A stretch of 50,599 nt of DNA from an uncultured Bradyrhizobium sp. GTDB lineage: Bacteria; Pseudomonadota; Alphaproteobacteria; Rhizobiales; Xanthobacteraceae. Under the pieces are notes generated by a model. The model saw nothing but the letters and a program-made list of their open reading frames with translations, searched no databases and was not told where the DNA came from. The position numbers were made by a program, and so were the translations under genes. The stretch lies in assembly GCF_936928535.1 (NCBI RefSeq), contig NZ_CAKZHY010000078.1, positions 1 to 50,599 of the forward strand, read 5' to 3'. Each line of letters begins with the position of its first letter. Position 1 is the stretch's first letter. Shown in pieces: positions 23,109 to 31,367 of the stretch.

Positions 23109-24533
23109 CTATCGCCTGAAGAACGACGATATCGTCGAACTCGCGGACGCCGTCTCCGGCTTTGGCTGGGCCGCGGGCTGTGCCGCCGGCGCCGGCGCGG
23201 GCTCCTCGCGCTTCGACGAGCGTTTGGAATAGCTGCGACGATGCGGCTTCTCCGGCTTGGCGGCGGGAGCGGGCGGCGTCTCGGCCTGGGTCGCCGACTC
23301 CTGGTCCTTGCCCTTGTCTCCGTTCTTGTCCTGAGCCCTGTCTTGAGACTTCTCCTGTCCCTTGTCCTGACCCTTTTCCGAGCCACCACGCATCGACAGG
23401 CGCTGGCCGTCGAACACCGTGGTCTCGCAATGCCGGTCGCTTTCGGCAAGGCCCGCGCAGAGCTTTGCGGCGGCGGCGGCATTGATCAGCGGGCCGGCGC
23501 CGAGCCGGAGCTGCATGCCGAGGCCGTTCGAGCCTTCCTTGATCATGATGATCGGCCGGAGTGCGGCGACTTCGGGATTGGACTTGCTCAGCCCGCGCCA
23601 AAGCGCGCGCAAGCCGTCGACCGAGTTCGCACCGCCGAGCTCGATGGCAAAGCGCGTCTGCTGAACCGTGATGGCGGGGGCCTCGGCTTCTGCTGCCTCA
23701 GCCGGCTTGGCCGACGCCGCTGCGACTTCGGTTGGAGCTGGCGTCGGCTCGGGCTTCTTGTCGGCAGCCTTTTCGCTCGTGTCAGGCTGGATCAGTTTCG
23801 ACGCGGCGGGATCGGGTGGGGCCATCATCGACCTCGATGGCACCAGAGGCAGGATCGCTCCTGCCGATGGCGTCACCGGCGCCTGCGGAACCAGCGAGGC
23901 GGCAGCCGCGGTTTGTGGCGGCGGGCCCGACTGATCTTTCGCAACCTCTTTCAAGCTGTCCTTGCTGGAATTGTCCTTGCTCGCGTTGTCCTTGGGCTCC
24001 TTGCCGGCAGTGGCGCGCGGCTTGTCGACCAGCGAGGCGGCCGTCGAGGCGACCGGCGCGACCTCCGGTGCCGGGGCGGCGGGCTGTACGGCGGCGAGAG
24101 GGGTGTCCTGCGGCTTCGAGGCCGGCGCTGGCTGCGATGTCGCGCTCTGCTTGGCAATGGCGCCGGTGACGGAATCGAGTCCCTGCTCGAGCACCGTGAC
24201 ACGTGAATAGAGCCGGTCCCGATCGCTGTTCAGCGTCTCGATGGCGGAGGCGAGGCGGCGGGCTTCGAGCTGGCTTTGCTTGGTCAGCACCTGAATTTGA
24301 TCGGACTGGCGGACGAGATCGGCGGAGGCGACCTGGTCGCGCCGCCAGCCGAGCTGGGCCTGGTTGGCCATCACGGCGACCACGACGGCGCCGACGGCGG
24401 CGACACCCCATGAGCCCAGCCGCCACAGCATGCGACGATCGAACGCGCCTTCCTCGGCCAAAAGTCCGGAGAACAGCCCGCCGGTCTCCTTATCGCCGAA
24501 GGCATCCGCCAGTGGGTCGGAATCCTTTGCCAT
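23109..24533 (-). CDS. Membrane protein with coiled coil and SPOR-like C-terminal domain
   Basis: 474 residues. One transmembrane helix at about 36-55 (WGVAAVGAVVVAVMAN) follows a short cytoplasmic part; then a coiled coil (SDQIQVLTKQSQLEARRLASAIETL), a long Pro/Ala/Lys-rich linker, and a folded C-terminal domain at about 300-400. That domain ends KLCAGLAESDRHCETTVFDGQRL, resembling SPOR peptidoglycan-binding repeats. A Lys/Gln/Asp-rich repeat (DKGQEKSQDRAQDKNGDKGK) follows. Such proteins associate with the cell wall. The start is ATG 24533 (MAKDSDPL); the 15 extra codons upstream look non-coding. It is divergent from glmU. Confidence 0.8.
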   Translation of the reverse strand: MAKDSDPLADAFGDKETGGLFSGLLAEEGAFDRRMLWRLGSWGVAAVGAVVVAVMANQAQLGWRRDQVASADLVRQSDQIQVLTKQSQLEARRLASAIETLNSDRDRLYSRVTVLEQGLDSVTGAIAKQSATSQPAPASKPQDTPLAAVQPAAPAPEVAPVASTAASLVDKPRATAGKEPKDNASKDNSSKDSLKEVAKDQSGPPPQTAAAASLVPQAPVTPSAGAILPLVPSRSMMAPPDPAASKLIQPDTSEKAADKKPEPTPAPTEVAAASAKPAEAAEAEAPAITVQQTRFAIELGGANSVDGLRALWRGLSKSNPEVAALRPIIMIKEGSNGLGMQLRLGAGPLINAAAAAKLCAGLAESDRHCETTVFDGQRLSMRGGSEKGQDKGQEKSQDRAQDKNGDKGKDQESATQAETPPAPAAKPEKPHRRSYSKRSSKREEPAPAPAAQPAAQPKPETASASSTISSFFRR

Positions 24534-24713
24534 GAACGTTAAGTGCCCAGCCCTGTCTGGCTTCCCCGAATCAATCAAGGAACATTAACAGGAAAACCCA
24601 CGCGCACTTGAATTCCGGGCGTTTGCGGGGGTAGCAAGGTGGAACGCCGAGGCGCCATCGACATGTCGCCCGTCGATGTGATGATCGATTCGGCCATATT
24701 TGACAGGATTGCG

Positions 24714-26069
24714 ATGACCGTCCGCTCAAGCCTCACGATCGTGCTCGCCGCCGGCGAGGGCACACGCATGCGGTCGAACCTGCCGAAAGTGCTGCATCCC
24801 GTCGCTCACCAGACTTTGCTTGCCCATGTGCTCGGCGCTGCCCCGCAGGGAACCGGCACGGCGCTAGCGGTCGTGATCGGCCCCGATCATCAGGTGGTCG
24901 CGGACGAGGCCAGGCGTATCCGCCCCGACGCACTCATCTTCGTGCAGGCCGAACGGCTCGGCACGGCGCATGCGGTACTGGCGGCGCGTGAGGCCATCGC
25001 GCGCGGCGCGGACGATATCCTGATCGCCTTCGGCGATACGCCGCTGATCTCGGCGGAGACCTTCGCGAGGCTGCGCGCGCCGCTCGCTGGCGGGGCCGCG
25101 ATCGCCGCGCTCGGCTTCTGCGCCAAGGATCCGACCGGCTATGGACGCTTCATCGTCGAGGGTAACAGGCTGGTCGCGATCCGCGAGCACGCCGATGCCA
25201 GTGCGGACGAGCGCAAGATCGATCTATGCAATGCCGGCGTGATGGCGATCGATGGCCGCCGCGCGCTCGCGATCCTCGACAGGATCGGCAATGCAAATTC
25301 CAAGGGCGAGTTTTATCTGACCGACGCGGTCGGCGTTGCCAGAGACAATGGATGGGAGTCCGTGGTGATCGAGACAAGCGAGGACGAAGTGCGCGGCATC
25401 AACACCAAGGCCCAGCTTGCCGAAGCCGAAGCCGTCATGCAGGCGCGGCTGCGCAAGGCAGCGATGGAGGCTGGCGTCACGCTGATCGCTCCCGAAACTG
25501 TCTTTCTCGCCGCCGACACCGTGTTCGGCAAGGATGTCACGATCGAGCCGTTCGTGGTGATCGGTCCTGGCGTGTCGATCGCCGATGGCACGCTGATCCA
25601 TTCCTTCTCGCATATCGTCGGGACCACGCTCGGTAAGAAGGTATCGGTCGGGCCGTATGCGCGCTTAAGGCCCGGCACGTCGCTTGGCGACGGCGCGCGG
25701 ATCGGCAATTTCGTGGAGACCAAGGCGGCGACGCTCGAGGCCGGCGTCAAGGTCAACCATCTCTCCTACATTGGAGATGCATCCGTCGGTGCCAATTCCA
25801 ACATCGGCGCCGGCACCATCACCTGCAACTATGATGGCTTCAAGAAGCACAAGACGGTTATCGGGCAGGGCGCCTTCGTCGGCACCAATTCCTCGCTGGT
25901 CGCGCCGGTGAAGATCGGCAACGGCGCCTATATCGGCTCGGGCTCCGTGATCACACGCGATGTGCCCGACGATGCGATGGCGCTCGAGCGGAGCCAGCAG
26001 ACCATCCGGGAAGGCGGCGCGGCGCGTTACCGCGAGATGAAGATGGGCGGAAAGAAAACGGAGAAGTAG
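24714..26069 (+). CDS. glmU: Bifunctional GlcN-1-P acetyltransferase / UDP-GlcNAc pyrophosphorylase
   Basis: 451 residues, the usual GlmU length. The nucleotidyltransferase start LAAGEGTRM is at 11-19, with SNLPKVLHP just after. The C-terminal half is a left-handed beta-helix with hexapeptide repeats and the acetyltransferase block [25 protein letters not shown]. It makes UDP-GlcNAc from GlcN-1-P, acetyl-CoA and UTP, for peptidoglycan and lipid A. AGGA precedes ATG 24714. glmS, the first enzyme of the route, lies 660 bases downstream on the same strand, with two small genes between. Confidence 0.96.
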   Translation: MTVRSSLTIVLAAGEGTRMRSNLPKVLHPVAHQTLLAHVLGAAPQGTGTALAVVIGPDHQVVADEARRIRPDALIFVQAERLGTAHAVLAAREAIARGADDILIAFGDTPLISAETFARLRAPLAGGAAIAALGFCAKDPTGYGRFIVEGNRLVAIREHADASADERKIDLCNAGVMAIDGRRALAILDRIGNANSKGEFYLTDAVGVARDNGWESVVIETSEDEVRGINTKAQLAEAEAVMQARLRKAAMEAGVTLIAPETVFLAADTVFGKDVTIEPFVVIGPGVSIADGTLIHSFSHIVGTTLGKKVSVGPYARLRPGTSLGDGARIGNFVETKAATLEAGVKVNHLSYIGDASVGANSNIGAGTITCNYDGFKKHKTVIGQGAFVGTNSSLVAPVKIGNGAYIGSGSVITRDVPDDAMALERSQQTIREGGAARYREMKMGGKKTEK

Positions 26070-26093
26070 CCGGAGACGTGGGCGCTGATCGCC

Positions 26094-26279
26094 GTGTCCT
26101 CCCGCTTTGTTCGTGACCTCGTCAGTTTCCTGATCGACACGCTCGTGACCGGGATGGGACGACTGCTCCTGTGGGAAATAGGCGAGCAGGATCCGCCGGA
26201 GATCGTGGCCCTCGTCATCGGGCCCGCGTTCTGGGCACTGCTCTTTTTCCTCCTCTGGGCCGCGACGATGGGATGGTGA
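26094..26279 (+). CDS. Small membrane protein behind glmU
   Basis: 61 residues from GTG 26094, 24 bases after the glmU stop. It has an amphipathic N-terminal part and one strong C-terminal helix (about 38-58, IVALVIGPAFWALLFFLLWAA). No clear ribosome-binding site is present. The composition is clearly not that of a random frame. Possibly co-transcribed with glmU. Confidence 0.55.
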   Translation: MSSRFVRDLVSFLIDTLVTGMGRLLLWEIGEQDPPEIVALVIGPAFWALLFFLLWAATMGW

Positions 26280-26286
26280 GGCTTCG

Positions 26287-26508
26287 TTATTCGTCGTCGG
26301 CGAATTCGGAGAAGATGGCGCGGGTCAGGCGCCAGCCGCGCGGCTTGGCGCGCTTGATCGGTTCGCCCTCCGGATGCTTCACGAAAACAGGCTTGCTTTC
26401 CTTGCCGCGCTGGGGCGGCGGCCAATGCGCAAGGTGCGTGCCGGAGGTCTCACTGGCACGGATAAACATCGATGACCGACCTTTGCGGTCGGGCGTGGGG
26501 GCTTTCAT
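26287..26508 (-). CDS. Small basic protein, unknown function
   Basis: 73 residues, rich in Pro, Lys and Arg (HWPPPQRGKESKP, PIKRAKPRGWRLTRAI), with an acidic end (EFADDE). The start is ATG 26508, with GGAG in range; ATG 26469 would give 60 residues. No motif is recognised. Its stop is 8 bases from that of the convergent small membrane gene. Confidence 0.55.
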   Translation of the reverse strand: MKAPTPDRKGRSSMFIRASETSGTHLAHWPPPQRGKESKPVFVKHPEGEPIKRAKPRGWRLTRAIFSEFADDE

Positions 26509-26547
26509 GGCCTCGATCTCCAGGGCGGGAATCGTTGGCCAAACTTG

Positions 26548-26576
26548 TTGACATCAGGTTAATTCGCGCGGTTAAA
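26548..26576 (+). promoter_or_regulatory. Probable sigma-70 promoter for glmS
   Basis: TTGACA (26548-26553), a 17-base spacer, then GTTAAA (26571-26576). The predicted start near 26583 would give a leader of about 148 bases before ATG 26731. No riboswitch-like structure of the glmS ribozyme type is visible in that leader. Confidence 0.6.
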
Positions 26577-26730
26577 GGCCGGCCACATCGACGCAGGCGA
26601 AAGCTCAGGTTGCGGTCCACGCTGTCTCAATCCGCAATAATTATTGAGTATCTGATTCCATGGGAATTTCGCTAAAAACCGAGCGCGTCGTTTAGGCGAT
26701 TTTTCGACGATTTGGGGGATATTGATCCGC

Positions 26731-28557
26731 ATGTGCGGGATTGTCGGCATTCTCGGGCGCGAGCCGGTTGCAGAGCAATTGGTGGATTCGCTCAAACGTC
26801 TCGAATATCGCGGTTATGACTCCGCGGGCGTCGCCACGCTCGAAGGCAAGCATCTGGCGCGCCGCCGCGCCGAGGGCAAGCTGAAGAACCTGGAGAAGCG
26901 GCTGGAAGCCGAGCCGCTGAAGGGCACGACCGGCATCGGTCACACCCGCTGGGCCACGCACGGCAAGCCGACCGTCAACAACGCCCATCCGCATGCGACC
27001 GATCGCGTCGCGGTCGTTCATAACGGCATCATCGAGAATTTCCGCGAGCTGCGCGAGGAGCTCGAGAGCAAGGGCACGGTGTTCCACACCGAGACCGACA
27101 CCGAGATCGTGCTGCACCTGGTCGACGATCTCTTGAGCCGCGGCAACAAGCCGGTGGAAGCGGTCAAGCTGACGCTGGGGCGCCTGCGCGGCGCTTTCGC
27201 GCTCGGCTTCATCTTCGCCGGCGATGACGACCTCATGATCGGCGCCCGCAACGGCCCGCCGCTCGCGATCGGCTATGGCGACGGCGAGATGTATCTCGGC
27301 TCGGACGCGATCGCGCTCGGCCCGTTCACCGACACGATCAGCTATCTCGAGGACGGCGACTGGGTGGTGCTGACCCGCAAGGGCGCCACGATCTTCGACA
27401 AGGACGGCCAGGCCGTCGAACGCGACAAGATCAGGCACGCCGCCTCGACCTCCCTGGTCGACAAGGCGAACTACCGCCACTTCATGGCGAAGGAGATCCA
27501 CGAGCAGCCGGAAGTGGTCGGCCACACGCTGGCGCGCTATGTCGACATGGCGACCGAGCGGGTCTCGCTGCCCGTGAAGCTGCCGTTCGACTTTAGGGAT
27601 ATCCAGCGCATCAACATCACGGCCTGCGGCACCGCGAGCTACGCCGGCATCGTTGCCAAATACTGGTTCGAGCGCTTTGCGCGTCTGCCGGTCGAGGTCG
27701 ATGTCGCCTCCGAATTCCGCTATCGGGAAGCGCCGCTGCGTAAGGGCGATCTGGCGATCTTCATCTCGCAGTCCGGCGAGACCGCCGATACGCTGGCGGC
27801 GCTGCGCTACGCCAAGGCGGAGGGCGCACACACGATCGGCGTCGTCAACGTGCCGACCTCGACGATCGCGCGTGAGAGCGAGACCGTGCTGCAGACACTG
27901 GCAGGTCCCGAGATCGGCGTCGCCTCGACCAAGGCCTTCACTTGCCAGCTCATGGTGCTGGCAAACCTCGCCATCGCGGCCGGCAAGGCCAGAGGCGTCT
28001 TGTCCGATGAGGACGAGACCAGGCTCGTTCACGGCCTCGTCGAGATCCCGCGTCTGATGTCGGATGCGCTCACCACCGAGCTTCAGATCGAGAAGCTCGC
28101 GCACCGCATCGCCAAGTCTCGCGACGTGCTCTATCTCGGCCGCGGCACGAGCTATCCGCTGGCGCTCGAAGGCGCGCTGAAGCTGAAGGAGATCTCCTAC
28201 ATCCACGCCGAAGGCTATGCCGCCGGCGAGCTCAAGCATGGTCCGATCGCGCTGATCGACGAGACCATGCCTGTTGTCGTCATCGCGCCCTACGACCGTG
28301 TGTTCGAGAAGACCGTCTCCAACATGCAGGAGGTCGCCGCCCGCGGCGGCAACATCATCCTGATGACCGATGCCAAGGGCGCAGCGGAGGCGACGGTGAA
28401 TTCGCTCGTCACCATCGTGATGCCCGATATGGCTGCGGCCTTCACGCCGATGGTCTACGCCGTTCCGGTCCAGCTGCTCGCCTATCATACGGCTGTCGTG
28501 ATGGGCACGGACGTCGATCAGCCGCGCAACCTCGCGAAATCGGTGACCGTGGAATAG
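26731..28557 (+). CDS. glmS: Glutamine-fructose-6-phosphate aminotransferase (isomerizing)
   Basis: 608 residues, the usual GlmS length. The N-terminal nucleophile C2 starts CGIVGILG, and the glutaminase motifs RGYDSAGVA and HTRWATHG follow. Two SIS domains bind the sugar phosphate (TACGTASYAG, SQSGETADTLAALR, CQLMVLANLA). The C-terminus DQPRNLAKSVTVE is the family end. It makes glucosamine-6-P for glmM and glmU. GGGGGA lies upstream of ATG 26731; the nine bases before it in frame are not coding. Confidence 0.97.
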   Translation: MCGIVGILGREPVAEQLVDSLKRLEYRGYDSAGVATLEGKHLARRRAEGKLKNLEKRLEAEPLKGTTGIGHTRWATHGKPTVNNAHPHATDRVAVVHNGIIENFRELREELESKGTVFHTETDTEIVLHLVDDLLSRGNKPVEAVKLTLGRLRGAFALGFIFAGDDDLMIGARNGPPLAIGYGDGEMYLGSDAIALGPFTDTISYLEDGDWVVLTRKGATIFDKDGQAVERDKIRHAASTSLVDKANYRHFMAKEIHEQPEVVGHTLARYVDMATERVSLPVKLPFDFRDIQRINITACGTASYAGIVAKYWFERFARLPVEVDVASEFRYREAPLRKGDLAIFISQSGETADTLAALRYAKAEGAHTIGVVNVPTSTIARESETVLQTLAGPEIGVASTKAFTCQLMVLANLAIAAGKARGVLSDEDETRLVHGLVEIPRLMSDALTTELQIEKLAHRIAKSRDVLYLGRGTSYPLALEGALKLKEISYIHAEGYAAGELKHGPIALIDETMPVVVIAPYDRVFEKTVSNMQEVAARGGNIILMTDAKGAAEATVNSLVTIVMPDMAAAFTPMVYAVPVQLLAYHTAVVMGTDVDQPRNLAKSVTVE

Positions 28558-28636
28558 GCAGAAGGGATCAGGTCGCGCTCTTCCAAAACCTGCTAGAAGC
28601 CCCTAGCTTGGACGAAGCGACCGACTTGGAACCCGA

Positions 28637-29407
28637 ATGACCACCCGCGACGACGCGCTTGCGCCTCTTGATCCCGCCCCGGAACCGCATACCGGCTTGA
28701 TGGGCCGGTTTCGCAATTATTTCCTGACCGGGCTGATCGTCACCGGCCCGATTGCGATCACGCTGTATCTGGTCTGGTGGTTCGTGACCTGGGTCGACGG
28801 CGTGGTGCGGCCCTTCGTGCCGCTGGCCTACCGGCCGGAAACCTATCTGCCCTATGGCGTTCCCGGCTGGGGACTGATTGTCGCATTCTTCACGCTGACG
28901 CTGGTCGGCTTCCTCGCGGCGAACCTGATCGGCCGCACGCTGGTCGATGTCGGTGAGACCTTCCTCGGCCGCATCCCGGCGGTGCGCGCCATCTATCGCG
29001 GCCTGAAGCAGGTGTTCGAGACGTTGTTCTCGGGCAAGGGATCGAGCTTCCGCAAAGTGGGCCTCGTCGAGTTTCCGTCGCCCGGCATGTGGTCGATCGT
29101 GCTGATCTCTCAATCGCCGAACGAAGAGGTCTCGCGTAGCCTGCCGGGGCAGGAGGAACATGTCTCGGTGTTTCTGCCGTGTTCGCCGAACCCGACCACC
29201 GGATTCTTCTTCTACGTGCCCAAGAGCAAGATCATCGAGGTCGACCTCAGCGCCGAGGATGCCGCAACGCTGATCATGTCGGCCGGCGTGGTGCAGCCCG
29301 GCTCGGCGCCCGACCCGAAGAAGGCCGCCGCGCTTGCGGGCATGGCCAATGCCGCGCGCATTGCCAATGCCTCCACGCTCCAGCCCGAGGCTGCGAAGGC
29401 GGAGTAG
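28637..29407 (+). CDS. DUF502-family membrane protein
   Basis: 256 residues. Two membrane helices, about 29-50 (FLTGLIVTGPIAITLYLVWW) and 78-98 (LIVAFFTLTLVGFLAANLIG), are followed by RIPAVRAIYRGLKQ and a soluble beta-rich domain. The conserved TGFFFYVP and the hydrophobic start of the domain fit DUF502. Its role is unknown; it occurs near cell-envelope genes in many bacteria. It starts 80 bases after glmS and may be in the same transcript. Confidence 0.88.
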   Translation: MTTRDDALAPLDPAPEPHTGLMGRFRNYFLTGLIVTGPIAITLYLVWWFVTWVDGVVRPFVPLAYRPETYLPYGVPGWGLIVAFFTLTLVGFLAANLIGRTLVDVGETFLGRIPAVRAIYRGLKQVFETLFSGKGSSFRKVGLVEFPSPGMWSIVLISQSPNEEVSRSLPGQEEHVSVFLPCSPNPTTGFFFYVPKSKIIEVDLSAEDAATLIMSAGVVQPGSAPDPKKAAALAGMANAARIANASTLQPEAAKAE

Positions 29408-29515
29408 GGCTATTCCCCCGCGGGATAGCCTGCGGTCAGGCGGGCGCTGGCGTCCTCTGCTATTGTTCCGGTCGGCCCGAGCGTTGCGCTTGGAAGTCGA
29501 ACTGGAGTGCCCCTG

Positions 29516-30373
29516 ATGTCGAAGACCATTGCGATCCTCGCGCCCGGTGCCATGGGCAGTGCGGTGGCCCGTCGCCTGAGCGAGAACGGCGCGCGCGTGC
29601 TGACGTCGCTGAAGGGACGTAGTAAGGCGACGCAAAAACGCGCGGCGGATGCGGGCATGATCGGCGCCGAGGACGATGCGATCGCGGATGCCGATATCAT
29701 TCTCTCGATCGTGCCGCCGGGCGAGGCAGAGGCACTCGCGGAGCGGCTCGCCGCATTGCTGGTCAAGCGCAACAAGAAGCCGGTCGTGGTCGACTGCAAC
29801 GCTGTCAATGTCACCACGGTGAAGCGGATCGAGGAAATCATCGGTTCGGCCCAGGCGCCTTTCGTCGATGGCGGCATCATCGGCTTCCCGCCGCAACCGG
29901 GGGCTAAGAGCCCGGCCTTCTACATGTCCGGCGAGCATGCCGGGGACGTTGCCGTGCTCAGGGATTTCGGGCTCGACATACGCATCGTCGAAGGTCCGGT
30001 CGGTGCGGCTTCCGCGCTGAAAATGTCCTATGCCGGCATCGTCAAGGGTCTGGCCGGTATCGGCTCGGCCATGGTGATCGCGGCGACCAAGGCGGGGGCC
30101 GCGGAAGGGCTGCGCGACGAGCTCGCGCTCAGCCAGCCCGCGATCCTGGCGCGGCTCGAGGTTGCACTGCCCGACATGATCCCGAAGGCCTATCGCTGGG
30201 TCGCGGAGATGCACGAGATTGCCGGCTTCCTCGGGCCCGATCATCCGGCGAGCCAGATCTACCAGGGTTTTGCCAAATGGTTCGAGCATCTGACCGCCGA
30301 TGCGAAGGGCGAGGCGGTCGATGCATCACTGCTGAAGGCGTTCGCGGCGGTTGCCGCGAAGAAAAAAGCCTGA
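29516..30373 (+). CDS. NAD(P)-binding DUF1932-type dehydrogenase
   Basis: 285 residues. The N-terminal Rossmann fold begins AILAPGAMGSAVARRL, a GxGxxG-like turn (A-P-G-A-M-G), followed by SIVPPGEAEALAER. The C-terminal half ends with PKAYRWVAEMHEIAGF, typical of DUF1932. It is related to 6-phosphogluconate/hydroxyisobutyrate dehydrogenases; the substrate is unknown. The start is ATG 29516, with CTGGAG upstream; a GTG nine bases before is possible. Confidence 0.85.
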   Translation: MSKTIAILAPGAMGSAVARRLSENGARVLTSLKGRSKATQKRAADAGMIGAEDDAIADADIILSIVPPGEAEALAERLAALLVKRNKKPVVVDCNAVNVTTVKRIEEIIGSAQAPFVDGGIIGFPPQPGAKSPAFYMSGEHAGDVAVLRDFGLDIRIVEGPVGAASALKMSYAGIVKGLAGIGSAMVIAATKAGAAEGLRDELALSQPAILARLEVALPDMIPKAYRWVAEMHEIAGFLGPDHPASQIYQGFAKWFEHLTADAKGEAVDASLLKAFAAVAAKKKA

Positions 30374-30437
30374 TCTTCACTTGTTTCGCGGCCAAAGCGT
30401 TGGCTGATCTGGTCGCCAATATGACGCAGGAGTTCGA

Positions 30438-31367
30438 ATGAGAGTGCTGGTGATCGGCGCGGGCGCGCTCGGAGGCTATTACGGGGCCTGCCTGGTCCGA
30501 GCGGGCGCCGACGTGACGTTTCTGGTGCGATCCGCCCGCGCCGAGCAATTGCGGCTGGTTGGACTGCAGGTCAAAAGGCCGCACGGCGATTTCACCGTGC
30601 AGCCGAAGATATTGATGACGAGTGAGCTCAAGGAGCCCTTCGACGTCGTGCTCGTCGGCGTGAAGGCCTATTCGCTCGACGATGCGATGGCCCAGTTCGC
30701 TCCGGCCGTCGGCGCGAACACGATGGTTTTGCCCATCCTGAACGGGTTGAAACATATCGACGCCCTGACGGCGCGGTTCGGTGCTGAGCCGGTTCTCGGT
30801 GGGCTCGCCAATGTCAGTGCCGGCCTCGACGCGGACGGCCGTGTCGTTCAGTTCATGGCCAACCAGACCATCGTGTTCGGCGAGACCAAGGGGTCGCTGA
30901 GTGAGCGCACACTTGCGCTGGAGAAGCTGTTCCAAGTGCCCGGCATCGACGTGCGCGCCAGCGAAGCGATCATGCAGGACATGTGGGAGAAGTTCGTCCA
31001 GCTCTCGACGCTCGCCGGCATCACCTGCCTGATGCGCGCCAGCATCGGGGACATCCTGTCTGTGCCGAACGGCGAGCAATCGATCTTCCGCCTGTTCGCG
31101 GAATGTTGCGCTGTGGCGACGTCGTCAGGTTTCGAGCCGCGTGCGCCGTTCATCGAGTTCGACCGAAAACTGTTCACGACCTTGGACTCGCCGCTCAAGG
31201 CCTCGATGCTGCGTGACATCGAGCGCGGCTCGATGACTGAGTCTGAACATATCCTGGGCGATATGGCCAATCGGGCGCGCAAGCTGAATATCGACACGCC
31301 GCTGCTGGATCTCGCACGGGCGCATGTCGCGGCCTACGAGGTTGGACGCCGCAGAGCTTCAGCCTAG
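30438..31367 (+). CDS. Ketopantoate reductase family protein (PanE/ApbA-like)
   Basis: 309 residues. The Rossmann glycine motif GAGALGGYYG (7-16) is exact; the central Lys of the family lies in VGVKAYSLDDA. The C-terminal helical domain includes ASEAIMQDMWEKFV, with the conserved W-x-K pattern, and SSMLRD-like SMLRDIERG. Members reduce 2-dehydropantoate to pantoate with NADPH; several paralogues per genome are common, so I do not assign panE. Its stop shares CTAG (31364-31367) with the stop of the convergent kinase gene. Confidence 0.88.
   Translation: MRVLVIGAGALGGYYGACLVRAGADVTFLVRSARAEQLRLVGLQVKRPHGDFTVQPKILMTSELKEPFDVVLVGVKAYSLDDAMAQFAPAVGANTMVLPILNGLKHIDALTARFGAEPVLGGLANVSAGLDADGRVVQFMANQTIVFGETKGSLSERTLALEKLFQVPGIDVRASEAIMQDMWEKFVQLSTLAGITCLMRASIGDILSVPNGEQSIFRLFAECCAVATSSGFEPRAPFIEFDRKLFTTLDSPLKASMLRDIERGSMTESEHILGDMANRARKLNIDTPLLDLARAHVAAYEVGRRRASA

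Noticed and set aside
26583..26730. Possible glmS-type ribozyme or riboswitch in the glmS leader
   Set aside because: The leader of about 148 bases lacks the pseudoknotted core of the glmS ribozyme, which is known from Gram-positive bacteria; no long stems are visible.
26692..28488. 598-codon open frame opposite glmS
   Set aside because: Antisense shadow of a perfectly conserved glmS; the translation is Arg/His/Gly-rich.
28568..30289. 573-codon open frame opposite the DUF502 and DUF1932 genes
   Set aside because: Spans two real genes in antisense; composition is typical of a shadow frame.
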